From the NCBI GenBank assembly GCA_031835245.1, contig JAVKOQ010000127.1:62001-126000 (forward strand): a DNA stretch of 64,000 nucleotides. The letters run 5' to 3'. The notes below the pieces were generated by a model. The model saw only the letters and a program-made list of their open reading frames with translations, was not told where the DNA came from and searched no databases. Below are positions 36,108 to 53,728 of this stretch, piece by piece. The translations under genes were made by a program, and so were the position numbers. How positions within the stretch are numbered: position 1 is the first letter of the stretch; each line of letters starts with the position of its first letter. Origin of the DNA: Balamuthia mandrillaris. Lineage: Eukaryota > Discosea > Longamoebia > Balamuthiidae.

Positions 36108-39100
36108 TCAGAAAATGAATCTCTGAAACTTTTTATACAGGCCCCAGCCTCCTTCTTCTGAAGTAAAACAGACTGTAGGAGGGGATGAGTTTCGTGCCCT
36201 GGCCTCATCTTTTGCGCTACTGCTCCTATTTACAAGCTCCAGCAGCTTGCGCACTTCGGCTTCGTCCACATCTTCCACTTTGTCGCTATCTTCAATGTCT
36301 CCCGCTGTAGCACCAATGCTGGTGCCGCCATCGCAAGAGGGTGGCAGGTACTCTTCTCTTCCTTCTTCTTCGTATTCATTTTCTTCCTCTTCCTCTTCCT
36401 GTATAATTAGTTCGGGGGGGAGCAGGCTAGAGTCATCAGGATAAGCATCACCATCATCGCCGCCACCATAACCTTCCTCGTAATCCTCACTGCTGACAGG
36501 GGGTTGATCTTGCTCAGTGCTTGGGTTCAAAGGTATTTCTCCTCTTCTTCGCTTCGGTGACTGTATCTGCTTATCATTTCTTGTACTATCGTCCTCAGAA
36601 GGCCTCCTGCCTGTTGTCAGTGGTGCGCTTCCTCGAGGCGATGCTGCTGGTGGCCGTATTGGATCCACTGTGGCGTTTGGTGCTGAGCTGTCTTCATGCT
36701 GGCCAACATCTTGACGATGACAGGAGAGAGTAAGGCCAGAGCGCAGAGCTTCGGAAGGGGTTGGGGAGAGAGGAGGAGTAACCACAGAGAGAGACGCTGC
36801 TTCTTCTTTTTCCGCCTGGTGTTGCTTCTGTTGGGCCTGCCATGTCAATAACTCATCAGCAGAGGGCGGCGCTGGCTGCGGGGGTTGCAGAAGGTATGAG
36901 GCAGACCCTAATGATGGAGAAGAGATGGAAGTGAAAGTATCGGGTGGTTGGCCCCGAGAAAGAGGCAACGGAAGAGGCATTGAACGCGACTTGTGAACTG
37001 TATCTATGCGGCTGGGTCTTCGTTTGTCTAGCATCATGCCAGCGTTGTTAAAATTAGAACGAGCATCCGCTCGTTCTCCTGCTAACATTTCATAGCGCAG
37101 TCTCTTTAGCCCTCTTCTTTCGCTCTCAGTCAGGAGTTGGATAGGAGCCGCATCGTGTTGCTGCTGCTGGTGGTGTTGTTGGAAATGTTTGGAACTTTTT
37201 CGGTCATCGGGCCACCGGCGAGGATCCTCCTCTTCCTCTTCTTCCTCTTCGCCAGCCTCGCCCTTAACGCCAGGAGAGTCTTCCAGCTCAAAGAGGCTAC
37301 AGGTTGCGGTGGCAGTAGTGGAAGCGACGGGACCACTTGCTGGCGGCAATGATGACAGAGGCAAAGAAGGCGCACCGGAAGGCATAGGAGGCAAGTAGCG
37401 CTGGGATGGCGGATGTGGTGGTCGAGAGCGTGGCGGTGATAACGATGGTTGTTGCAGTGGCGGAGATGAAGATGCTACAGAATAGGATTGTGGCTTCCCC
37501 ATCCGTCCAGATGAGCTACCGAAACTATTATCGCCGTCAGCAGCACGCTGTCGAAATTGGGACTGGATGTCGGTGAAAGAAGTCATCATCATCGTGCTGT
37601 TGGGATTGAAGTTGTTAGCAGCCGTGGTGGCCATGGGAGAGGAGCGTGACGGATAGGAAGAAGGGGAAGGAGATGAATAAGTGGGAGAGCTGAGTCTTGC
37701 TGATGATGTTGCAACAAAGGAAGAGGATCTAATTTCGGGAAGGCAACTGGTAGAGCTGTTCAACCTTCTGCCTTCCTCGTTTGGGTGAATGGGGCGGAAT
37801 TGATAATTGCTGGCGGCATGTGGGGAGGAGGACGGCGAGGAGGCTGCAGAATAAGTGTCTGAAGAAAAAGAAGATGGTTTTGCGGAGGAGGCACGGCGTG
37901 GTGGCGGCGACGCTACCACTGTTGTTGTAGAGGGTGGCGGAGGCGTTGAGCTGGTACCAGGAGTGTTGCTAAAGGCATAAAGGGTGGGGTGTGGATGCAA
38001 CGAGGAATAAAAGGCAGAGATAGTGTCCATCGAGGAAGAATAGGCTGTGGTAGTTGTGGCAGGCTGCGAACGTTCACTTCCTCCTCCATAGTCTAACTGT
38101 TTGTCAGACAAGCTTGAAACTCTTCGTGTTTGAGGCGGTGGCAGGCTTGTTGTCTGATTGCTAAACGTGGAGTTTATGGAGAGAGGGGGCATGGACGAAC
38201 TGGGAGTGCGTTCACGTGTTGTGGAGGTGGCTGGTTGTGGCAGTGATGAGCGACTGTAAGAGCTCATCTCGCTGCCAACAATGTTGTTGGGGCTGTTGGC
38301 AGAGGCGACAGAGTAAGGTAACTTCGAAAAGGTGGAGGAGGAAGAGGCATTGCAGAAGTAGTTATTGGCGGTCTTGTCAGGCAACGGCAACGGGGTATAT
38401 TGGCGAGAGTAAGGCGTGTTAGAGGGATATGACGAAGAGGAGGAGTTAATATTCGTGGTAGCAGGAGGCGGAAAGGAAGTTCTAGAGACCGTGGTGTAAG
38501 GGCTGCTGGTATTGTTAAGGGTGGTGTGGTGGGTGGCGTAATGGTTGTGGTGGTAGTTGTGGTTTTGGTGGGATCGGTAGTTATGAGTGGCTGGCTGGGC
38601 GGCCGGCAGCATCATTCTTTGGTGAGGCAGTAGTGTGGCAGGATAACCAATGGAAGAATAGGCCGATCCTCCTCCTAACTGTGCCATTGGGATGGAACCC
38701 GATAGTGAGATTCCATCCCTGACCTTGAGGTGTTTGTAGTGATGCTCTGTGTTTTCTTTGGTGCCCTTCTTGCAGCATTTCCTCTCGGGAAATGCCTGCT
38801 TGACCATTCTCCCAAAGGCAGCTGGGGACGTCACCCGCAATCCTGTTTGCTGGCACCATTGCAGATAGTAGGTGTAGACCTGGTTCTTTTCGATGGTGGC
38901 GTCTTTCTTGATCTCAAAGGAAAGTTGCAACCTATTTTTGAACAACAAAAAATAAAACCATTCATGTTAACTTGTAGGTGAATTACCTTCCGGCTATAAA
39001 TTACTGCTGGTGGAACGACAACCAAGTGCTAGAAATGAGAGACGATGAAGACAACAAACACTAAACGAACCAAAGAAATGAATGGGGAAAGGACGGAAGA

Positions 39101-39236
39101 AGAAACGCAAGAAGGTAACAACAGAAAGTGAAGAGAGAGAGAGAGAGAGAGAGAGAAACAAAAAACAAGAAGAAACAGAGCCAGTCCAAACAAAGGAGAC
39201 GTCATACCAAGATATAACAGCATTTCTGTAGTCCAT
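36108..39236 (-). CDS. RFX-type winged-helix transcription regulator
   Basis: The RFX DNA-binding domain recognises X-box promoters. Three exons fit in phase: 39236-39208 (MDYRNAVIS), 39028-39005, and about 38935-36108. Splicing yields MDYRNAVISCTWLSFHQQ, then LQLSFEIKKDATIEKNQVY, TYYLQWCQQTGLRVTSPAAF, GRMVKQAFPERKCCKKGTKE and HHYKHLKVRDG, matching the RFX order (W..L, hydrophobic helix, YxxYLxxC, AAFGxxVxxxFP, YHYxxLxV). The remaining 870 residues are Ser/Pro/Thr-rich with acidic segments (EEEEEENEYEEEG) and a basic stretch PKRRRGEIPL, likely an NLS. No RFX dimerisation domain was recognised. The first two tiny exons are inferred, the domain is firm. Confidence 0.75.
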
Positions 39237-41236
39237 CACTGGAGTTGGCTTTTACATCAGTTGTTGTTGTAGGTTCTGCTATCTGGGATAATGTCGGGCT
39301 GCTTAAGCAACACAACCAGTGCGGTCCCTCACCACTTCAAGGAAAGAAAAATAGAAAACAGAAAAGAGGGGGAAGAAAAATAAAAAAAACGGAAGAACCC
39401 GCTGGGATGGCAGGTCTTCTTCAAAATGAGGGATCCTTCTCTTCGTTTTCTTTTTTTTTTGTTCCAAGCTTTGGATAGGGCTTGTCAATGCAGACTCCGA
39501 GAGGGAGAAAAGGAAGAAGGAAACAGTCAAAAAAACACAAAAACCAGAAAACAAAAGCGTTTTTTTTTCAGAACTATGGATGATGATTACTGCCCCGTAA
39601 AATAAAGTAACGTGCGGCATGTTTTCCCATATTCCTGCCTAGTTTACACGAACTCGAAGTATACCTTATTAGGGGTGAATTATGACATTTTAAGAATGTT
39701 AAATCCTAGAGTTGGCTCCTCCTTTCCGTTGATTCGGGTTGTATTTTCTTCGTTTTTTCCACCGCTCCCATACGAATTTCGGTTCGACTCCATATTTGCG
39801 TTTCCAAGGTTCCGCATTTATTCCTGATTACTCCTTATTTAGTTATCCGATTCATTTGATCAAAGATTGCCTACCATAATTGATCAATTCGGTATCCATG
39901 GCTACCGTTCGAAACCCCACAAACCCGAACAGTCTCTGCGTTGACCGGTGTCTCGGGGGGAGAACAACAACGGCTGATCCTTTGCCAAACAGCTTGCCAA
40001 ACAGGAAAATTTTTTGTTTTTGCGCAATTCAACACACATGGGGGGTTGGATAAGCCATTCAGTCACAAAGGGAACACACCCCATCACCGTGGGATAAAGG
40101 TGAAACAGAAAACCGAGTGCTCCAATGGTCTCGTGCCTTTCAAAGTGGAGTGCAACAACGACGAAAGTCACGCGCTACTCCCTGTCTGTTTCTCCATCAT
40201 GAAAACAAAGGCACAATGTGACAAGCAACAATAAGCAAAAGAACAAAACGGACAAGTGGTCGAGGGGCGTTGTGGCCCTCGAGAAACGTACATCTTGTTT
40301 TTTCCAAAGTCCGAAGGAAGAGATAAATCGAAAGGTCAGCTGCTGCACATGAGCTTTGTAAGCCAACGAAAGCTCGGGTTGGTTTGCTCTAAAGTCTCCA
40401 CAAGCCAGTACACTTCAGGACCATAGGGATAACAGAAGAACACCTCAAATCATGCATTTCATAATTAGCCAAAAATGGGTGGTGGGGAGGGGGAGCGTTA
40501 CACTCCTTTCTTTTCTGAGACAACAACACAAAAGAAGGACCAAACGTAGTGAAACGCGGGCACTGACCTTCTGTTTTCTTTCCTGACCTGGGGAGTTCCC
40601 ACAGTTTGAACAAAAGGCATGAACAAAGAAAAAGAAAGTGAGGAGGTATCGGGTTGGGTGGTGTTGATGTGGGCCTTTCACTTTCTCTGCATGTCAGTAA
40701 GAAGAGGTTTGTGATCACAGCAAAGAAAACCTTTTCAACTATTTGCTTATTCTCTTTTCATTCCCCTCTCTGTTCATCTTTCTGTCCCTCCTTGAATCAG
40801 GCGGAACCGAGTTCAACCAACAAGAACGACGCTGCGGCCAGTACCGTTCCAAAGCAGGTGATGAACCTCAACGGAGCAAAGCGCACAGGAAGTGGCTCTG
40901 CAGCGAACGTGATCTAGGCAGCAATGAGCAGCAACGTATCAAACTCATCTCCCCTTTCCCTTGTTATTTTTTTTAACTACAATAAAATTAAAATTTTTAT
41001 TGCACCAATAATAATTTTCTGATAATTATCAACGATAATCAAACGGAGCAGCATGACGTCAGCAGTGGCTTCCCAAAAAGGAACTCATCATATTATTTTT
41101 CAAACCCGTATCATAAAGTTTTTCAAATAAAAACGGCGGATATCCGACCGAATATCCGCGGATATACGGTACGGATATATCCGGCGGGATATCCGAAGCG
41201 GATATCCCGCCGGCAGAGCAACTCTCTCTTCCAAAA
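39237..41236. other. 2 kb gap with possible orphan 3' exon and palindromes
   Basis: No gene could be named. At about 40801-40917 (+) a pyrimidine tract and AG precede an open segment (AEPSSTNKNDAAASTVPKQV to SGSAANVI, stop). It looks like a terminal exon, but no upstream partner was found. The stretch 39640-40440 has open segments on both strands without similarity I can name. 40975-41110 is AT-rich. The last 100 bp hold a palindrome cluster (separate entry). Confidence 0.35.
41137..41213. promoter_or_regulatory. Cluster of GGATATCC palindromes upstream of ABCC gene
   Basis: Seen directly: CGGATATCCG (41137-41146), ATATCCGCGGATAT (41152-41165), CGGATATATCCG (41172-41183), and a perfect inverted repeat of 15-bp arms, CCGGCGGGATATCCG (41181-41195) and its complement at 41199-41213, with a 3-bp spacer. 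It lies 24-100 bp before the first candidate ATG of the ABC transporter. This could be operator-like binding sites or a hairpin. Confidence 0.6.
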
Positions 41237-47097
<5,861 letters not shown>

Positions 47098-47416
47098 GCG
47101 GTTGCGTTGTTATACGCTTTCGGCGCTTTCTGACCAATAAAAGTTAGAAGACAAGCACGCTGGCTTTTGTTTGTTTCTTGCCCGCTGGCCCTCATGCTCT
47201 TCCATGTCGGCTGTTGAGGTAGCCTAGGCCGCTTGGGGAGCATGCACATACCCATAGCAAAAGGCGAGTTAACCTCCTTCCTGGCTTGCTGCTGCTGCTG
47301 CGGATTTTCCATTTCGGCGGCTGTAGAGCAACCAGAAGAGTCGCAGCTGTGTCTCGTCAGATAATACGCCGCCGAGGAGAAAAATAAAAAGGGGAGGAAC
47401 AAACACAGACGAACCC
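47098..47416. other. Short intergenic stretch
   Basis: 319 bp between the ABCC stop and the DGAT2-family start. Contains AATAAAAG about 40 bp after the ABCC stop, a plausible poly(A) signal. A minus-strand open frame from about 47313 (MENPQQQQQ) runs into the ABCC last exon and is probably not a gene. Confidence 0.5.
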
Positions 47417-48608
47417 ATGGCCGCGAGTTGGTTGTCCACGGTGAGCGCCTTTGTGCTGTTCAACCTGTTGTACTTTGTGGCGCCGGCGGCCTTTCTCCTC
47501 CTGCCAGTGTATGCCGTGTTCTGGACGAGCTACGGCTGGCTGGTGACCTTGCTGTTGCTCCCCGTCTATTGCTTTTGGACCTTTGATGGGAGCGAGCGGA
47601 AGTTGGGCAGGCCGTGGCGGTTCTTCTACGACAACCCTCTGCTCCACCCCTTGTTCGACTACTTCCCTCTTGAGCTCAAACGGGACGGACCTGAGCTGGA
47701 TCCTCACCAAACTTACATCTTCACTGGTAACGCTTCTTTCTCTTGAGCATCACTTTCTTGCTCCATTGCATTCTATGAAGTATCTTTTTTGTTTTTGATG
47801 AAAAGTGCATCCACATGGCGTTGTGGCGCTGAACAGAGCTATCTTTGCTTTCTCCAAGAACTTGCGGTGGAACAAAGTATTTCCAGGGATCGAAACGAGG
47901 GACTTGGTGGCCTCCACTGCCTTTCAATTGCCGATCATTCGGGAGGTGTGGCTGTGGACCAACTGCGTCGATGCCAGCCGTCCCGTTGCACTCAATGTGT
48001 TACGTAATGGAATGAGCGTGTTGGTCTACCCTGGTGGTCCGTGCCTTCCTTATTCCTTTTTTTTTTTGGTGCATGTGACGCTCATTGTTCCTCTTTCTTA
48101 CTTCCTCTTCTTTCTTGTCGTTTCGTTCTTTCTTTTGGGTTGTTTGAAATGAACAACTACAGGAGAGGCTGAACAGATCAGGACGGACTATGGCAAAGAA
48201 ATCCTTTGGTTGCGGTCGAGGAAGGGCTTTGTGCGTTTGGCGCTGGAGACCGGCTCGCCCATCGTTCCGGTCTACGTCTTTGGAGAGACGTCCCTCTACA
48301 AGACCTTCAACTTCGCAAAGGGCTTTCGCTTGTGGCTCTCGAAACGGTTTCGTGTGGCCGCGCCCCTCTTTTGGGGCCGTTTTCTGGCGACTCCTTTCTC
48401 TGTTCCGCTCATTGCTGTGGCTGGAGAACCCATTGCTGTGCCTCCTAGGAAAAAGAAGACAACGAAACAAGGAGAGCAAGAGGAAGAGAGGGTGTCGGAA
48501 GAGGAAGTGGATCGGGTGCATGCTCAGTATATAGAAGCGTTGACTCGCCTCTTTAATACTCACAAGAAGGAACTGGGATACGCTGACAGAGAACTGGTCA
48601 TTCTGTAG
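47417..48608 (+). CDS. DGAT2/MOGAT-family acyltransferase
   Basis: Transfers acyl groups from acyl-CoA to diacylglycerol, monoacylglycerol or wax alcohols at the ER. Three exons, about 47417-47728, 47805-48035 and 48164-48608. Two N-terminal membrane spans (VSAFVLFNLLYFVAPAAFLL; WLVTLLLLPVYCFW) precede DYFPLEL, corresponding to the YFP block. The catalytic HPHG is present across a splice (VHPHGVVALNRAIF). Then come PGIETRDLVASTAFQLPIIREV, YPGGEAEQIRTDYGKE and RKGFVRLALETGSPIVPVYVFGE, all DGAT2 hallmarks. The C terminus has an inserted Lys/Glu-rich stretch (PPRKKKTTKQGEQEEER) before the final helix. It is convergent with the CoA-transferase gene, 96 bp apart. Substrate cannot be told. Confidence 0.92.
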
Positions 48609-48704
48609 ATAACGACACCCCACACGGGTGGCGAAAAAGAATACACTGATAGGATATGTTTCAAGTGTTCCTTGTTTTGTGGTTTTATCGTATTCGCACA
48701 ACAT

Positions 48705-50692
48705 TCAGGCACATGCACCACTTTCTCGAAGTCTCCGAATGGTCTCTTGGTTATATCCTAATACAGAGGACAGTAGTTCGTCTGTATGTTGTCCAAGCAC
48801 AGGTGGCGCTGATCTTATCTTTGCCTTCGTACGGCTGAATTTAACGGGTGGACCTGAGAGAGAACGTTAACGTGATGGAGAAGAACGAATGGAGCAGTCA
48901 AACCTGTGACACTGATAGTTCCGGCTGTCGGATGCTCCACTTTCTGCAGCATATCTCGATGTAGAACTTGTGGGTCTTGAAAAACTTCTCGTATGGTATT
49001 GATGGGTCCACAAGGCACCTTCACGGAATCTAGCAGAGTAACCCACTCACTCGTTGTTTGTGTCTTGATAATGTCGGACAGTAATGCTATCAATTCTTTC
49101 CGGTTCTGCACTCTCTTGGGGTTTGTCTTGAACTTCTCATCAGAACTCAACTCAGGTCTTCCAATCACCTTTTCTGTCAAAGGTTAGGACTTGCCATGCT
49201 ATGAGAGAGAGAGAGAGAGAGAGAGCGAAAGCAAACCTCACACAACCGCTGGAATTGACCATCGTTGAGAGCGCCGATAAGAATGTGACCACGGTTAGCC
49301 GTTGCAAATGCTTGATAAGGTACAATGCTGGAGTGTGCGGTGCCCATTCTCTTGGGCTCCATTCCACCAATAAGATAACTGCTAGCAACGTTGGCCAATG
49401 TGGCCACCTTTCTCCACGCAAAAATGTCATCAGAGTAATTACTGGATGACAAAAATGGTGAATACATACCTGCGACTCTAACAGAGAAACATCTATCTTC
49501 TGTCCTTTGCCGCTCTTTTCACGGGCGTATAGGGCAGCTATAATAGCTCCATGGGCGTAGAGTCCTGCACATATATCTGTTAACGCCACTCCTGTCTGCC
49601 CGTATGAACATCCGTCATTACAAGAGTGCCGAGAGGAAGAGAGGGAGAGGGAAGGAGAGAGAATAAGAGTAATACCTTAACGGGAGCACCTTCCTCAGGT
49701 CCTGTAATGCTCATCAAACCACCAAAGCCAGATACCATCACATCGTAGGCCAGACGGTCCTTATACGGTCCATCAGGCCCAAACCTTGTAGAACAATGTG
49801 AACGCCCGTTAGAATCTGTTGCGCAAGGAAGGGAGAAGAAGAGCGCAAACCCAGTGAGAGAGAGATAGATGAGGCGTGGATTTAACGTGCTGAGAGCGGA
49901 GTAACCAACGCCGAGACTATCCGCTTTGCCAGGCGCAAAGTTTTCAATCAATACATCCGCGTGCTTCGCAAGCTCATGCACTATCTTCAATCCTTGCGGC
50001 TGTGTGTCATGATATAGCATGCAAAGAGTCAGCAAAAGAAGGAACACAAGAGAGAGAGAACCTTCTTCAAGTCAACAGCAATACTTTTCTTATTTCGATT
50101 GCACGATATGAAATAGGCGCTCTCATCTGTGCACCCAAAAAGAAAGAGAGGAACGACAAGAAAGAAAGAACGCGAAAGAGCCTTTGTGAGAACTTCTACA
50201 CAAAATAAGGAGAAAACGGAAGACGAAAGAAGAAGAAAGCGTACGGCCTTTGGCAGTGAAAGGAGGACCCCAGGTGCGGGTGTCATCGCCGGTGCCAGGC
50301 ACCTCCACCTTCCAGATCTCGGCGCCAAGGTCGCCCAGCACCATGGAACAATACGGCGCTGCCAATATTCTTCCCAAGTCCAGTACTTTAACACCAGCCA
50401 ACGGCCCTTTTGCTGCTGCGTCTTCTTCATCCTCCTTCTCTTTTGCCTCTTGTTGCGTGGCAAAGGAACGACGCCGGTCGCCCAAAGGTGTTGTTATCGT
50501 CGGGTATAGAGGTAACGTTACTGCACGTTGAACAAAGGAAGAAAGAGGAAAGAAGGATCTGTTTATGCCGCTGCTGCGACGGCTCAGCAAAGAGAGGCTG
50601 CTCTTGGAAGAATAGGTGCGGCGCCATGGACTGGAGGAGAAGGGACACATGCAGCGCTCCGTCGTCGCTCTTCTCCGTGCCGCCTTCTTCAT
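48705..50692 (-). CDS. Class III (CaiB/BaiF) CoA-transferase, SUGCT-like, mitochondrial
   Basis: Moves CoA between carboxylic acids; eukaryotic members include succinyl-CoA:glutarate CoA-transferase. The ATG at 50692 opens an Arg/Ser-rich presequence ([32 protein letters not shown]), indicating mitochondria. Core blocks: [20 protein letters not shown] and [83 protein letters not shown] (with the family catalytic Asp); [42 protein letters not shown]. The last exon begins GPPVKFS and ends RLRESGACA at 48705. About eight exons. SUGCT is the likeliest subgroup from overall match, but substrate is inferred. Confidence 0.9.
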
Positions 50693-50871
50693 TCTTTGTA
50701 TTTGAATATTTTGAATATTTTCGATATTTTTCATATGTTGCAAAATTTCGAATATGTAAACGATAAAATCAATAAACAAAACAAAAATCGGTGCATTCTT
50801 TCTTCTTCTTTGCTTCTTTTCTTCCTTGCTGTGTCGTTTGCTTGCTTCGTCCCAATCGTTTGTTTGCTTTC

Positions 50872-51313
50872 TCATTTGCGGAACAAACGAGAGAAGTAGC
50901 CTCTGCCATCTTTGAATCGTCGCATGACAATCTCCAAGCCTTGCAGCTGAGGGAGGTCCTCCTCTCTGCCCACCTCCTTCAAGTAACGCGCCGTGTGGGC
51001 ATAAATGAGATCAGCTGGAGCTACCAGGAACTCGCAGGCCTGGTGTCCCATGGCCACGCAGCTCACCTCCACGGTGCCCAGTTGAACGGTGGACTCCACT
51101 CCAGCTCTGTGGGCGGTGGCGGAGATGCATTCCTCCAAGTAGGAGTTGACGTAGCCGCAGTTCAGAATGCACACTGGAGAGTGGGGACGTGAGCTGTGCT
51201 GCCGCTTGCCCTTTTGGTCGCTATCTTCCTCTCTTTGGGCGTTTATATAGGCAGATGCTTCGAAGCTATTTTTAACGGTGTACCTGAAAAAAAAAACATG
51301 AGTGGAGATGTGC

Positions 51314-51386
<73 letters not shown>

Positions 51387-53138
51387 GACACAAAGATACC
51401 GTATGAAAAAGTTCTTGAACTTATTCTTGAAATCAAAGTTGAGCAGCGAGAGTGAGGAGGCGATGCTGAGCTTGCCCCACCCGAGGTGTTGCAAGATCTT
51501 CGGCAGAGAGAATATCTTCAACAAGAAATAGTCCTCCAATTCAAACCTATTGCAGAAACAATTATCAGAATTGTATGCTTCTTTCTTGCATAAGAAAATA
51601 CATACTTCGAGGCGATGGGAACAACTCTGTCGAAAAACTTATAATCGCTTTGGGCGAAGCAACGACCAAAGTCGTAGAGAAAGTTGGTAGCGAAGGAGCG
51701 GGCAATGCTCTCTTGCTCCTTCAATTTCCTCCGGTCGTCACCTTGTTCCACCAAAAGGTCTCTCACCACTTTGAAAAAGGTTGTGGCCAATGTTTCTGCA
51801 CGAAGGAACACGTATCTGTTTTTCCCAGTGACAACAACAGAAAAAGAATGTAAGTACATACTCGAATAGAAGAATTAAAGCAGGAACTGCTGACCTCTCT
51901 TCTCCGTTGAGAATAACTTCACCCTTGGAGGGACTGCACACTAACGTGGAGAACAGCTGAGTATAGCGAGTGGTCATGTTGGCCTTGAGCTCTTCCTGCT
52001 TGGCAAGATCCTCCGAAGAGATGGTGGAAATGAGATGAGCATTCTCCAACTTGCTCTCGATGCGCTTTGGCAGCTGCTTTCTGCCCACAATGGGAAAGTT
52101 CACTGTCACACCAGCTTTGTTCTTTTGTTGTGAGGTGCCACCTCTTTTACTTGCGGGCGGCGTGTCGGCCTGCCTTTCGGAAAGGAGGGCTTTCGTAGAG
52201 GCTGTAAATGCTTCCTTGGCGTCCATGGCATGAAACTGGACCAGTTGGGAGCTCTTATCTGGCAGCCCAAAGCTCTTGTAGCATTCCTTGACATGAGTCT
52301 CTGCCTGGTGAGGGTAAGTAACAATACAATAGCAATAAGGATCTCCTCTGGCTCTGCAGAAGAGTTCGACGCAACAGAATTTCGTATTAAAGCAGGCATC
52401 CGTCCAGCCAGCCGCAAAGCCGCACCAGTAGTTGCACACAGTGGTGTACTTCTCTTCCTTCTTATCACCTGGAACTTTCCTCACAGAGGGATGAAGCTTC
52501 GGTGGAGGAATCTTTCTCTTTCGCCAGGCATCCGCCTCAAAGGAAAACGGTTGCTTGCCGATAGACCGGAAAACGTCCTCCGTGACTGTGAGGAAGGCAT
52601 CCTTCATGTCCAGAGTAGAACGACCCGAATATCTTGATATGAAAGATCAGCACCAATCGGAAATGATACCAATGGTAAAGTCCAAACCAAGTTTTTAATA
52701 CGTACACGAACATCATAGGTCCCAAGCCATAGAGATCCATGCCGGTTTTTCCGCTGTACTTGGAGAATGCCCTGCAATCGCCCATTCCGCTGACGTACCC
52801 AAAGTCGTACAGCAGCTTGGCTGTGAGTTCTTCTGTATAGTCTTGATAAACACTGCCCGAGGCTGTTTCTTCATTCTCTTCACCGAGTTTTCCTTGTTGG
52901 GCAAAGCCTGATAGTACATAATTAGCCTGTGAGCGTTGGCCAGCAGTTGTCAGCTGCTTCTTATGGACACCGAAGAAGCCAAAGTTTTCTCTCAAGGAAG
53001 TGAAGAAATCCACCGACATCGCGCTAGCACGCACTAGGATCAACCTCTCTTCTACCGCAACGTTGCTGCTGTTCTTCAGCCAGTTTCCAACATTTATTGA
53101 GATCGTTCCTATTTGGATATTAGCTAGTGCCGAATGAT

Positions 53139-53173
<35 letters not shown>

Positions 53174-53180
53174 ACAGAGG

Positions 53181-53217
<37 letters not shown>

Positions 53218-53679
53218 ACAGCGCGAGAGAAGAGGAAGGGAGAGACTGTCTGAAACCATTATCTACAGAACGAACACAATTGCTGAAATATCCGTCAACA
53301 TATCTTTCAGCTTTGTAGACCAAGGGAACGAGGTGCGGAGGCACGTTCTTAATGCTGCGGATTACCATCTTGTCTCTTATCAGGGCCTCAGTATCCAAAG
53401 TCAGTAAATGTCGCTTCTTTTTAGACTTCTTCTTGGGCTTTGCCGCTTCTTTGGAATCGCCTTGCCCCTCGTGGGATGACTTCGCCTTCGATACACTCTT
53501 TTTAACTTGATTGCCTTCATCATCTGTCGCCTCTTCGAAGGTTGCGTCAGAACTAGCCTGCGAGTCGGATGCAGGAACTGGGTTGTCGCTCGAAGAGACA
53601 GACTCACTGGAGTCTTCCTCATCTTGTACGACCTCTCTATTGGGCATAAAAACAAAAATAGAAAAAAAGCGGTTGTGAG

Positions 53680-53728
<49 letters not shown>

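Noticed and set aside
39770-39930. tRNA-like T-loop strings GGTTCGACTCC and GTTCGAAACCC
   Set aside because: No matching acceptor, D or anticodon arms at the right spacing.
47100-47402. Possible small minus-strand gene starting MENPQQQQQ
   Set aside because: Runs antisense into the last ABCC exon, begins with a CAG-type repeat and shows no similarity.
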